This document shows positions 23,101 to 36,700 of a stretch of 40,569 nucleotides of DNA, piece after piece. Origin of the DNA: Paramecium sonneborni (lineage: Eukaryota > Ciliophora > Oligohymenophorea > Peniculida > Parameciidae); assembly GCA_905182985.1 (NCBI GenBank), contig CAJJDN010000084.1, forward strand, positions 36,455-77,023. Direction: 5' to 3'. Below the pieces are notes generated by a model. It did not search any database. It had not been told where the DNA came from and saw nothing but the letters and a program-made list of their open reading frames with translations. How positions within the stretch are numbered: position 1 is the stretch's first letter; every line of letters begins with the position of its first letter. A program made the position numbers and the translations under genes.

Positions 23101-26100
23101 AAACAACCATCAAATGCATCTATATTATAATCATCACATTATTCTATTACTTCCACAACTTAATTATCACCACAATAATTTTAGCATACATTTTATATCA
23201 AATAATAACCATTTTAACATTATTAACAATAACCAAATTCACAACGATCACAATTTTAAGGACATCCAAATTAACATTTATTATTACAATATAAATCATC
23301 TCTTTATTAATAATTATCGCATTCCTCTAATCCTACTATTATATGATCTCCACATTTGCTTTCACAAATTAATTCTACTTCATTCCAATACCATCCATTT
23401 AAACATTAATAGCAATCCCCTTTTATACATCTTATGCATTCACTTTAACATTCATTAAAATAACAATAATCCATATTCTATTTTATCTTTATATCTGTAC
23501 AATCAGGAATACATTAAGGAAATTCATAAATGTATCCTTATATACAACCTTAACAAACACCTTCTAGACAAATATCACAATTTTCAACACATGAATATTT
23601 ACAATCATAACATCCATCAAAAGGTATATCATTACCATCATCGCATTCTTCAAATTATGTTATTTTCATATCACCACATATATATTTACATTAGAAACTC
23701 TTATTATCTATTTAAAATCCTTCCTCACATAACAGACATTATCCATTAACACAGACTTAACATTAAGATTAACAATCATATTAACATTAAAAACAACCAT
23801 CTAATCCAATAAAATTATCATCATCACATAATTCAAATTCTTAAATACTTTAATTACCACATTCATTTATGCATTCATTAAAATCATTCAAAATATAACC
23901 ACTTTAACATTATTTACAAATACCTTTATCACATTATAAACAATTTTCAACACATTAATATTTACAATTAAAACATTTATTAAATGATATATCTCCATTA
24001 TCTTATTCTTGCTTTATATCACATTCTTCGAATCCTGCTAAAATACCATCACCACATTTAGTTTCACATCTCTTATTTTATAAATACCATCCATTTATTT
24101 CATCACAAGATATGCATTCTCCATTAATACATTATTAGCATTCATTTTAACATTAATATTTACATAAATAACAACCATCAAAAGGAATAATATCATCATT
24201 TTCGCAATCTTCATTATTTGCTTAAATTAAATCTCCACAAATACTAATACATTTATTTAATAATAATTGATATCCATCTTTACAATTTTAGCAAATTCCA
24301 AATTAACATTAATCACAATTAACATCACATACAAAATTACAACTAATACATGATTCCTTATTCTCATCACAATTTTCATTCTAACTTATAATTAAATCCC
24401 CACATTTTGATTCACATTAATTATTTAAATTAAAATAATATCCATAATTATTTTAACATTCTAAACATTAACCATAAACACAATTATTACAACCATCTGA
24501 ACATTTATACATACAGTTAACACATTCATATCCATCAAAGTTAATTATACCTATATCACATTCTTCATTCCCAGCTTTTATGCCATCCCCACAAACTGAT
24601 TTACATATATTATTAATTAAAGTATATCCATAATCACATTATTAACACTATCCAAAAATACATTTTGAACATTCATTCTAACATGTAAAAATGCATTGAT
24701 TGCATCCATCATTTAATTAAGAATTAGAATCCTCACATTCTTCATAGTCACTAATAATTGAATCTCCACATTAAGTGTAACAATTTAAAGTTTCATAATC
24801 CAAATACCATCCTAAAGACTCTTTACATTTTAAACATTAACCTTATGTGCAAATTTAACATTATGGAGAGCATAATAATTGACAATTAATACATCCAGAG
24901 TTATTTTATAAAGTGTAATCAAATGGAAGTATACCAACATCACATTATTCATCTGCTTTAATGATTGTATCTCCACAAATAGGAAAACATTTCTTTTTAG
25001 ATTAATTTAAATAATATCCATTTTGGCAGGATACACAAATTCCAAAAGAACATTAATTACAAGATTTTTCACATTAAAATGAACAATTTGAACATCCATC
25101 CTCTATTATAAAGTTAAAATCATCACAATATTCAAATTTTGAAATAATACCATCACCGCATATAGGAAGACATAAATTATCAGAGCTAAGATAAAAATTT
25201 GCTTTGCAACTATAACAGATACCTGCTGCACAAGTTTAGCATTCAGATTAACATTCATATTGACATTAAAAGCAACCATCTTAAAAAGTAATGTTACCAT
25301 CATCACATTATTCATATTGTGAAGATAGTATATTATCTCCACATGTTGAAATGCACTATTTGAGTTTTTAATTTAATTTATATCCTTTTTTACATTCTTA
25401 ACAAATACCATAAAGGCATGAAGTACATTATTCTTAACAAGTTAGTTGACATAAATCGCATCCATCATAAGAAATTAAATTACCATCATCGCACTATTCA
25501 TAGTAGTATGATACAATTTTATCTCCACATATAGGAGCACATTTACCATTGTTATTTAATAAGTAAAATCCTGATTTGCATTTGGTACAAACACCAAAAA
25601 TACATAAATCACAAAATGAATCACATGAATTAGCACACATATTACATCCATCAAAAGGATTATCGTTTCCATCATCACACATTTCAGCTCCAGCAACAAT
25701 TTAATCTCCACAAATAGTTATACATTTATAAATAGCCAAATTAATATAATAACCAATTGATTTATCACATTGATAACATTTTCCATAGATACAGGATGTA
25801 CATTAAGGTTAACATTAAAATTAACAATTATAGCAACCATCATATGGAGTTAGATTATTATCTTCACATTACTCTTCACTAACAATTGAACTATTTCCAC
25901 ATGTTGGATAACATCTTTTCATAGTTTTTTAAATTGTATAACCAGTAACACAAACTGAACATTATCCATTAATACAAATTTTACACTCTTTTTAGCATTC
26001 AAATTTACAATTATTACACCCATCAAATCTAATTGTATTACCATCATCACAATCTTCTCCTTCGGTTACAATCATATCACCACAAATTGATTTACAATTT

Positions 26101-28549
26101 TAATTGATACCATCATCATAGTAATTACTCTGACAAATACATTGGTTATTATTTAAATATCTATGTTAAGAACTTTTACAAGATAAACATTCATTACTGC
26201 CAGAACCATAACAAGATTCACATAAAGGATGACAATTTACACAAGTATTTGTATTAGTTAAATACGTCCAAGGATAACATTAACAATTTCCATTTAATAA
26301 ATAAAAATTAGTAGCACATTTAGTACAAATGTATGAATTTAAACATTCTAAACAATAAGTAGGAGTGCATTATCTACAAACAGCAGGAGTAACAGTGTTA
26401 TCAAAATAGTAAGTTTTATTTATGCATGTAGAAGGTGTTTACATTCCTGTTGGCAATGATTATTTTCCTGTGCATTATCCCCATGTTGGGCCAGTACAAG
26501 CAGTACAATATTGAGTACACTAATTAATATTTATTATTTACTTCTAAAATAAGTATAAAATAATCATAAATAATACAAAAATTATCTTCGATTGATCCTT
26601 TATTTGATTTACATTAGAGTTCAACTGAAAAAGTGGATGTAAAATGTGATTCTATTCTATCAATAATTATATATCTGTCATCTTTATCTCTACCAACATT
26701 ATTAGCTGTAGTAGGTTTACTATCTCTTGTTAATGAAGCTGAAATTCCTCCAATATCATAATCAAAACTTCCATCAAAATCATCTCCTAAAATGATGATA
26801 AATTTAAATCTAAAACTATAATGAGGATTTAAATTGAAGTTTCTTAGAAATTTTGCTTTATACCAAACTAATGGACCACCTAATACTCTTTTTTACAAAT
26901 AATAACTAAAGTAAATAGCAGTATTAGTATTCAAAAAGCGATCTTTAGTTTTAAAATCTCCACCTGAGTTTGATACTGTTCCAACAATAGAACTTACATC
27001 TATATCAGTTGTATTTGAAGAATCATAAAATGCTTTTATTATATATTTTGAATCTAACATTTAATATTATATATTTATACTAGCAGCAATTTCATCTAAA
27101 TCTTAACAAACTCTTGTAGTCTAAATTCCATATGATGGACAATTAGATACACATTTATTCTTATAAAGAAATCCTGTTGAACAAGAATAACATTTTTAAT
27201 CAAAATCACACCAATCACATGATTCTTAACATTTCATTATATCCATAACAACATCTCGAAAACCCCAAGATTATAAACCAGATTAACTTTTAATTATTAT
27301 TATTATATTAATACTCCATAGATCCTTATAAGACCAATATAGGATTTGTGATGTTTGATTTTAATTTAGTTTCTAATCTATAATATCCAACATTCGGATT
27401 AGTACAATTTGTATCAGAATATAATTAATCAGCATTTCGACCTGTCATTACTTAAGACATAGTGTAGACAGATGCAAATTCAATATCATCTAATAATACA
27501 TGAACTGCTGAATAATCAACCCAATTGTTTAATTTTATTATAGTTGCTCTAAATCTTATATATGAGATATTATAAGGAATTGATAACTTAATACTAAATC
27601 CTTCATTATAAAAAAATGCACCTACATAATTTTTACTAGATAAACAAGGAATTGTGTTTATCTTTTCGGAATAAACTAAATTAAAATTTATTGGATCAGG
27701 AACAAATATCCATGGAGATGTAGAAGCAAATGTAGTAGTATCAAAAAATGTTGTATAAGGAAGCATATCTAAATAATAATTAAAATCAATACATTCATTA
27801 AATTAACATACTTTATTAGAATCTGGAATTCTATAGTAATTACATTCAGTTACACAACTTTTTGTATTATCTAAATATTCAATAAAAGCATAATTAGCAG
27901 GACAATTTCCACAACTTGAAGGGGACCCTAAATTAGCAGAAGGATTAGTAAAACAAGCTAGACAAGTACTTTCTAAATTGCTACTACATTTTAAACATGA
28001 CCAATGACATTTATTTACATAAATCTATAAACCTCTTATACCATAATTTCTATCATCTGGAAAATTTGTTCCACACACTCTAAACTTAATTTCATCATTA
28101 TCATTATGATTAAATTTCATAGTGAATGTTTATATATCAAACTTACTCCAGTCATCATTACAAGCTTTATCATAACTTTATACATTATCATCCTTGTAAT
28201 TGAATGATTATGAAGGAGAGGATCCTTAAATATCATAAGAAATTGTAACAGTTGAACCTGGTGGCCATATAAAATAACCATCTATAATAACTTTAACTTC
28301 ATAATGTGGAGGCAAATTTAATACAGAATAAAATGCGCTAATCCTTGATTTCCCTACTAAAATATATCTTATGTCGTTTTCTTTGCATTTTTAAAACTAT
28401 CCACTTTCAAAAATAATATTCCAATCGCATGAATTTCTAAACTTCCATTTATCGGTGGAAACAGTAAAATCTAATAGATCTTCACTTACAAGTTCCCATT
28501 ATGCTCTAATGACTAAACAAAGTGAAAGAAGAAAAAGAATTTTTGCCAT
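20184..28549 (-). CDS. giant DUF4215-like cysteine-rich membrane protein, 2771 aa
   Basis: Introns at 27287-27314 (28 nt) and 26520-26541 (22 nt) give exactly 2772 codons from ATG 28549 to TGA 20186-20184. The protein starts with a signal peptide (MAKILFLLSLCLVIRAQ). The N-terminal ectodomain (to about residue 800) has cysteine-rich furin/IGFBP-like modules and repeats of a beta-rich domain containing SWGFRDVV. Residues about 800-2225 are some 24 units of about 60 aa with the pattern CGDGxIxxxEQCDDGN-x-DGC-C-C-C-C-GxC-C-GYxL. The last unit (CGDGLLASSNEQCDDAN then NGDGCNSQC) closely fits the DUF4215/Myxococcus cysteine-rich repeat. After a linker, residues about 2380-2771 hold seven to eight hydrophobic helices. 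It is probably a cell-surface protein with a disulfide-rich stalk and a C-terminal membrane bundle; adhesion, sensing or channel roles are inferences. The start is supported by the signal peptide. It is divergent from the giant gene at 30745. Confidence 0.9.
21800..26100 (-). repeat. tandem cysteine-rich repeats (about 24 units of about 180 bp)
   Basis: The plus strand shows periodic ccatctccaca, catcatcacatt and aacatccatcat strings, the complements of CGDG, QCDDGN and DGC codons. Units are diverged, so the array is old rather than freshly amplified. One unit near 23460-23520 has lost the GD and DGC signature (DCTDIKI). Confidence 0.85.
26520..26541 (-). other. 22-nt intron in the giant Cys-rich gene
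   Basis: On the minus strand it begins GTAAATAA and ends TTAATTAG, phase 0. Splicing joins a hydrophobic stretch (IIYDYFILILE) to CTQYCTACTGP and restores the cysteine-rich frame. Confidence 0.85.
27287..27314 (-). other. 28-nt intron in the giant Cys-rich gene
   Basis: On the minus strand it begins GTATTAATATAA and ends TTAAAAG, phase 2. Splicing turns a frame that ends in TGA into GSMDQSGLQSWGFRDVVMD, the conserved SWGFR signature. Confidence 0.85.
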
Positions 28550-30744
28550 TTAATCTTTTTTTTTTATCAAAATAATAATGACATCATCACAGAAATTCTT
28601 CATTTTATATGCAATAAAATTGTCCATATTATTACATTAATCTTTCTATATTATTTATTACATCTATTATTCAATAATAAACCTTTTTTTTAAGTATACC
28701 TATCCCACTTTTTGTTTTATAATTAATTGATAATTTCTTATAAAATTATAAGAGATTTAACATTTAGTTATGACGATTTAGTTTTCTACCTTTTGATAAT
28801 TAAGAAATCAATTTGAATTAAATCAATCATTAAGTCTTTGTCTATTCATCAAATAGAGTCATTTTAATTGTGCAAAGTTAATTTGTAATTTTACTATTTG
28901 AAATATAAGCAAATGCTAAATTTGAAAGATTTACAATTACGTACTCCTATCTAAGATAAAAAATATCTATTATTATGTCTCTCTAATTTATCTAAGTCTT
29001 AAATTACTTATTAATTTTATCTTTTTTAAATAAGTCTTAGTTTAAATTACTTAACCCACTAATTAATACTCTAAAATTTATATCAATTAATATCTCTGTC
29101 AAATAATTTCTTTAATTCCTTTTTTTATTTGCAAAATTATGTGTAATTTAATATAAGGATATTTTAAAGCCTTAAATTTAGAAATATTTTGAACTCAAAT
29201 TTCATTTTCATTTAATCTTGACTTTTATCTTATAATTAAGATATTTCTTATTCATGATTTCGATGTATTAATTCTTTATTAAATTCATTACATGGAACCT
29301 TTTAATTGTACAATATTTCTATTTTTCTTTAAATAAAAAAGAAAACTGTTTAAAAGAATCCAAATAACTTAATTAAATTTCATGAACAAATAATTTTTTT
29401 TTTATTCAAAATTACATTGGGAAATGAAAAAAATTAATTTTAGATGCATATTAAATATATTAAAACAAATAAATTTAGTTTTTAAAAGCACTTCTAATGA
29501 TATTCCCTTAAAGAACTTTTTTAAATATTCAATATTGATTAAATGAAGATAATATAAGAATTTCTTAATTATCGGAGATTTAAATTCTTGAATGAGATTG
29601 TAATTTTCTAAACTTTAATTAAAAATGCAAAAAATATATTTAAAATTGAAGGATAATGATTATTATTGTGAAATTTAAAAAGAAAACATCAATACATTAT
29701 TTTATTTTAAGTTCAAATTGCTTTAATTGTGGAAGATGAAGAAAATAAGATTTTACAAATAGAAGCATAAACCTCAAAGAAAAATCAAAAGATAGTGAGA
29801 TACAAGACTTTGATTAAATTTTATAGGTTACTTCTTTATAAATTATTATATTATAAATTATGTAATAATTCAAATTAAACTAATACATTTTTGAACTTCA
29901 GGCTGAGTTTCAATATTCGAATTCGGTATAATTAAAGAGTTTATCCTTTATATATGATAGATATAAAGATAATTTAAATCTGAGTGGTTTTTAAAATCAT
30001 TCTCTCCCTTAATTTGAAATACGGTGATAATATAGTAAGTTTTATTTCTTATTCGAAATTAGATTAATGTAGAATATATTATATGAAAATAGATTTATAA
30101 ATTATTTTTTGATATTGATTTTTATTAAAAATATGGGTACTGTAATTATGAACCAATAAGATTTCAGTCAATAATATTGTTATTGTATATAAGCATTTTA
30201 ATTATTAAAAGGATTTTAAGTTGTTAGAAATTTCCATTAGAACCTTAATATTTGAAACCATACACATCCCCTAAAAATCTAAGATTCAGTTGTTATGAAA
30301 TTCTTCTTTCTGTATTTTTTGCCTAGGAATTTACAAATTAAATTAAAAAATTATTATATATAGAATTTTATTAATTCAAAAATAAATATTCTGTTAAAAG
30401 AAAAGTATATCATTGAATTTAATTACACAAAGTAAAAAACATAGATAATCATTATAAAAAAATTATAAAGCACCAAAAATATAGATAGAATAATAAGTTC
30501 TCAAAAAACGTGTTTTTTTTGGTATTAAAATGTATTTTTTGATTTCTAGTCAAAAATTTTAAAATGTGAAGTATTCTTCTTTTGTTTAATGAGAAAATTT
30601 TCAGTATCATTTTCAAGTTTTAATTATCTTTAGATATGTTGTATTTCTTTAAATTCAACATTTGAATGGATAAAATTCAATTTATAATATATTTTTTTCA
30701 GAATTAATTTTTTGCTTTAAGAAGAATTTAAATAAAAAGGATTA
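28550..30744. promoter_or_regulatory. 2.2-kb divergent upstream region of the two giant genes
   Basis: AT-rich spacer between the start codons of genes 6 and 7, so both promoters must lie within it. It is long for a compact ciliate chromosome. Apart from a weak coding-like fragment at 29672-29983, no gene, RNA or named motif was recognised. Confidence 0.4.
29672..29983 (+). pseudogene. possible coding remnant in the 2.2-kb spacer
   Basis: One frame has a protein-like stretch (VQIALIVEDEENKILQIEAQ, then KNQKIVRYKTLIKFYR) and runs to TGA at 29981-29983. It has no start codon of its own. A different frame starts at ATG 29625 (MQKIYLKLKDNDYYC) and ends at 29796-29798; joining the two would need a 44-nt intron, longer than any other here. 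It may be a small real gene, a remnant or chance. Confidence 0.25.
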
Positions 30745-33700
30745 ATGAAAGGAAGTCAAAAAGATTAAAGAAATAATGAATTATGCTTGGTAGTTTACTA
30801 TTTATGCAGTATTCATTTAAGAGTATATTTCTTTTCTTACATGAATTTATTTAAATTCAATTAATTATGGAATAATTTTGATTCTTAAATAATCATATTA
30901 AACAAGTGGCATATTTTTGATGTGAATTATTATTAATTATAATTCAATGATATTCCTATATCTACTAGTCTTAATTCCAAAAATAATGAGCAATTTTAAT
31001 ACTATAGAAATGAATTCAAAAAATTAAGTTTAAAGAAAGATGGTTTAATTAAATGATGAAAATTATGTTATAAGAAGTTGTGTGACATATGGATTATGGT
31101 CTAAATTCAATCCTCTAAGCATAAAAGCTTAAGTAGGTTAGTATGGAATATTTGATAGTTAATGTTTTCATTTACATAATGCTATGGATTTTGAATTAAA
31201 GAATTTAAATATTGTATATTTTGATTGCATAAACAAAGAGTCTAGGAAAATAATAAAAACTATTAAATTTATCAATTAAAAGAATTAGTAATTCAAATTT
31301 GATATTGTCATTGATGAATTTGATTATGAAGATATTTGGTTTTTTTTTCAAATTATGATCTGGCCTTAGTAAAATAAGCTTAAGTTATTAATTCTAAAGA
31401 AATAAGAAATATTATTTCAGACCACAGAATAAATGAAAAATTTATTAAAAGATTTAACTTTAATATTAACATTTGGAGGTAATTTATAAGTACAAAATAA
31501 TGAAAATTAAATTTTTTCTTATTTTCCAGGTTCATTATGGTTATAAGAAGTCTCAACAGAAAAACTAAGTCTTGATTTTAATTTTATGGATTTAATAATA
31601 TCAATATATGAATCAAATTTTGAATCTTGTATTTGTTTGCAAAATGATATACATTAAATTGGAGATAAAGATTTTTCAAATTAATAGTAGAATTAATTTG
31701 TATCAAAAAATAAAAGTTGTGATTCTTTTATTCTAAGTGGTTGGATCAAAATTAAAGATATTATAAATTTATCTGAAAAACTCATTTATTAATTTTTAAA
31801 GATTTCAGCAAATCTAGAAAATCCAAAACTACAGAATTAAAACTTATCACCTTTTTAACTGTTTTATCATGTATCTTCTGAAATAAATGAGATTGTAATT
31901 ACAACATATAATTATACTTTTCCAGATGTAACAACTGATTTTACTAATAATCCTTTTTTATTATAAAAAACATTTCAAATATAAAATAACATAAAACTTT
32001 GGCACTCTCTAAAAGTTGAGTTATCAAAAACATTATTTAAAGTTGAAATAAAGTTTTATGAAGAAAATAAAATTAATATTTACAATGTTGAATTTAATGT
32101 ACATTAATTTCAATAATGTTAATATAAAATATATTATGGAAATGTTTTAAAAATATCGCCTAATTATTTAAATTTATAAATAAGAAATTTAGATTTTTTG
32201 AATTGTTACTAAAAATAAGACAATTTAAGTTGTCATTCAGATTGTTTAGAATGTGATGGTCCAACAAATAATGATTGTTTATCTTGTTCAGTTGAATCAA
32301 AAAGAATCTATATACCAGAACATAAAGTTTGTATATGTCCATTTGGTACAATAGATAATTAAAATGAGTGCTAAAACTTTAAAGAATCAAATATTTAATT
32401 AATTAAGGATGAAAATTTAAATATAATTAAAAATTGTTAATACGGATATTTTGAATTAGATGGAGATTGTTATTTATGGTATATATAATCTATTTATATT
32501 TAGTCCTTCAATATTAAACGATAAAATTATAACTTGTAATGAATGTTTAAGTAATCTAAAGAATTGGTTTAATAAGCCAAATTGCTTTAATATTTTCATA
32601 ATAGAGCCCAATATAATTACAGAGTATTACTACTAACAAACTTCTTAAGATTGGTTTTATTTTGATGGAATCGACTTTAACACAATTCGTATAACCCATT
32701 CTTATGATTTAAACTTAACGAATATTAATGGCATATTTAGAGAATTTTAGTCAGTTTAAACATACTTTTAAAGATTTTGTTAATAAATTCATTTAAATTA
32801 TATAGATTAAGTTGAAATTGATTCATAAACTTGTTATCGATGCTTAATTGAGAATTGTTAAATTTGTTAAATAAGTTTAGTTACAATTCAATGTTTAAAA
32901 TGCGTAGAAGATTATTTATTAATAGATGGTAATTGTATGCCCAAATAGGAAATAATATCAAGTTAAGATCTTATTTGTTTACTACCATATTATTATTCAT
33001 TTGAAAATTCATGTAAATTATGTGAAATTAAAAATTGTATTCATTGTTTTGAATACTCTAAAAAAGATATAAATTAATGTTCATTTTTAAATTTTTTTAA
33101 TATTGATTTACCAAAATAGTCAAATATCGAAATAGGTTGTGCCCTTTGTGAATAAGATTATATATTTGATTTTACATTAGGTCTATGTATAAATTAAAAG
33201 CCTTAAATATAAAATTGTAAAAGATCTTTTATAAATTTAAAGAGTAAGGAAATATGCATTTAATCATTTAATAGTGATTTCTCTATTGCTCCTGAAATAT
33301 CTAATTGTAATGATTAAATTTAAAATTGTCAATATTGTACAATAAGCCAAAAGATAGAAATAATTTGTGTTACATGCTAAATTAATTACATAATAAAAAA
33401 TAATAATTGTTTACCTGATGATGAATTTGATATTGATGAATTAATAATTCAAAATTAGATAAATCAGATTTAAAGTTTTGCTCTTTAATTTGTTCCTTAT
33501 CTTAATGTTAAAGTTTATAAATACTTTTTAAATCCAGAAGAATCATATATTAATTTTTGTTCTTCTGAATGTCTTTTATGTATTGATAGCCCATTTACTT
33601 ATTGTAAAGAATGCCCATTAAATTATTATAAAAAACCAACCTTTACAGAAGAAAGTTCAGATTGTTAATTTTGTCCTCCATTATGTCAAGTATGTTCAGA

Positions 33701-36700
33701 TCGCTTAAATTCTGAAATTTAAGTATCATTTATTTATTTAAAACTAGGAAAATTTCCCAAATTTTATAATTACTGATGAATCCAAAATTTATTCTAAAAA
33801 ATGCTTTCGTTCATATAATGATCCTTAGATTATGCTGAATCCTTATTCTAATTTCGTTAAGTATTGTTATAACCGTTACAATAATAGTTGTTAAGATAAA
33901 TTTTTGTTTGAAAGCACTATTACTACATGTGACTTTGCAAGATTTGATAGAACTTATGAAACTTTAATCAATATACAATATTGTAATCATGTTGGAATGG
34001 AAAGTTTAACATTTAGTTTCATTATTAAGATCTTAACTTAACATTGTCAAATGCTTATACCAATAGATTTTCAGACTTAATTAAAATAAAAAATCTTTAC
34101 TTTATAAAATGTTAATTTCAATTTATCAGGATACAAATTTGTTGAACTTTCTATTCCTTCTACATTAATGTTTAATAACTTTGATTAAGTACAAATTAAC
34201 AATTTAGCTATTATTATTTCAGAAAATCAATATTTACATTTTGATAATAACAACAATAAAATTAATTTTATCCTTAACAATTTTTCAATTCTTAATAGCT
34301 CTTTTAATAATATAAATTCTTTTTTTTAAACTTCAGTTTTTGGGAATATAATCATAAAAAATTTTACTATAATAAACTCTAACTTCATCAATTCGGTAAT
34401 TTTTAATTTACAAAATTCTTTATTATTAGGATAAATCGAAATAATTTAATTATTTATTCATAATTGCACATTCATTTAATCTGAATTTTTTAAATTTTAA
34501 AAAATAGAATATCCTATATCAATTTCATAATTTGTCTTAAATTAATCTATACTAAATCAATCATCTATATTTAGTTTCTTAAACAATTATCCTTAATAAG
34601 GATTTCTTACAGGACAAAATATTTAAATATTAAACTGCAGTTTCATTTATTCCTGTTTTATAAACAGCACAAATTAAATAAAAGTCAATTTAAATAATTT
34701 TGATTTTTATTTTAATAAATTGGAAATCTCTAAAATCATAACTGTTAGCTTTGAAATTACAATTAATTCTACAAAAATTTAAGAAAATTTATTTTTTTTC
34801 TCTTAATTCTTAACCATTACATAAATACATTTTTAAAATCAAATCTTTAACGAAATTAATTATATGAATATAGAATATAATTATTTTAAGACTTCAAATA
34901 TCATTCTATCATATTCAACATTTTAAACAAATAATTTAAAAATTTACTTAAAAAATTTTGTTATTCAACAGAATAATCTTTATTCTAATTATGATGAAAA
35001 TATAGAATTATTTTACATGAACAGTTAAGAAATATAAATATAAAATTTTGTAATAATTGAAAATACCAATTTAATTATATTTTACATATCAGAAAATAAT
35101 TAAATATTAATTTCAAATTTAATATTCAAAAGTTCAAAATAATATGATAGAATTCCATTATCATAAAACTGTTTAAAATTTAGATAAAAAACGAAATTAC
35201 TCTAAATATATGGCTTTACCAAAATTGAGATAACAAATGTGAAAATTTCAGATATATTTAATATAGATGGTTCAATAATATAGATTACCACAAGTTAAAA
35301 AGTTTAATCAATTAGCAATTCTTAGATTCAAATTTAGAATTTATCTTTTATTCGGAATAAAATAATTTAAACAACATTAACAGAATAAATTTCTTGCTTA
35401 TAAATCGAATCTGAAAGCAGAATTAATGTGATGCTAAATAATATTTCTTATATTGAAAACTTTCTCCATTCATATGAAAGTGGAGCTGTAGGTGCAACTA
35501 CTAGTTTATTGAATGTAATCTCATCATCTAGCTTAATTGAAATAAAAAATATATTGTATTAGAATAATGCTTTAACTAATTCTTCTAATTCTTTAACTAT
35601 TTTGAGATCGCATATTCTAAATATTATCAATATTAAAATAGATAACATAAATATTTTATCACAAGAATTGTGGACTAATCATTATGACATATAATTTAAG
35701 GAATAATTTAATTAAGATACTTTAAATGAAATTATAATTTAAATATTATAAATCAAAACTATTGGAGGAGTTGGATAAATATCAGCTTCCAACTTTAGTT
35801 GTCTAAATTGTACATTCTCAAATATTTTGGCGATGGATAGTATGATATTTCACATTACAACTATTGCAGATGGAATTATTAATTTTATTAATCTTACAGT
35901 CAATTTAATAGAAAATAACTTAAAATCAATCGAAAAAAACACAGGATGTTTTCATATCTAATCTTAAGATAGTAAGCTAAATTTATCAATTAAGAATAGT
36001 TAATTTACTAATATTTTTAATAGGCTTGCACCATCTATATTATCTATTAATCCTTCTAAATAATCAAATTCTATTTTTTTAAAAGAAATTAATGTGTTTA
36101 ATTGTATTTCACTTATTGATTCCATTCTTAATGTATAATTTTCATCTTCAATTATGGATAAAAATTAAGTCATTATTTAAAATATCAGAATAGTTTAGAC
36201 TTATGTTGCATGGATTTATTACTTCACTAGAATTAGAGATTTAATCATTTAAGAAGTCACAGATATTATAAATAACAAAAATTCACTTATTTTTATATAA
36301 AGTAGTAATGTTTCTATAAATGGATTTATAATGGAAGGGATTTTAATTAACTCAATTTTTTAATTTGATAACATACCTAAATTGTAAATAAGCAATGTTT
36401 AGTTTTAAAATATTGAAGTATTCTTCTCATTTAATCTTCTTTAAATTACATAGTTTTTGTAGATTAAATATTTAATTTATTTTTAAAATTTCAGTATCAG
36501 AAATATTTCACTTTACTAAAATAATATGAATTAAATTTAAACTAATTTTATCACTTCAAATTATTTAAAAGAATGTACCAGTTATGTAGAATATTTTGGA
36601 AGCTTGCAACAAGATTATTTGTATATAAGTATTAATTTATTTTAGTAAATAAATAATTAATAAAAATCAGTAATTAAAATAAACAGCTTATCAACTAAGA

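Noticed and set aside
22598..23458. Plus-strand His/Asn-rich ORFs
   Set aside because: They are antisense readings of the cysteine-rich repeats. The minus-strand frame is open over 8 kb with periodic cysteines.
21800..26100. CRISPR-like periodic repeat pattern
   Set aside because: The period is about 180 bp, copies are diverged, and the pattern follows codons of a cysteine-rich protein.
20184..28549. Paramecium immobilisation antigen
   Set aside because: Those surface antigens are GPI-anchored with a different cysteine periodicity. This protein has DUF4215-like units and a multi-helix C-terminus.
32160..32351. Minus-strand 63-residue ORF
   Set aside because: It is a shadow of the cysteine-rich part of gene 7 on the plus strand.
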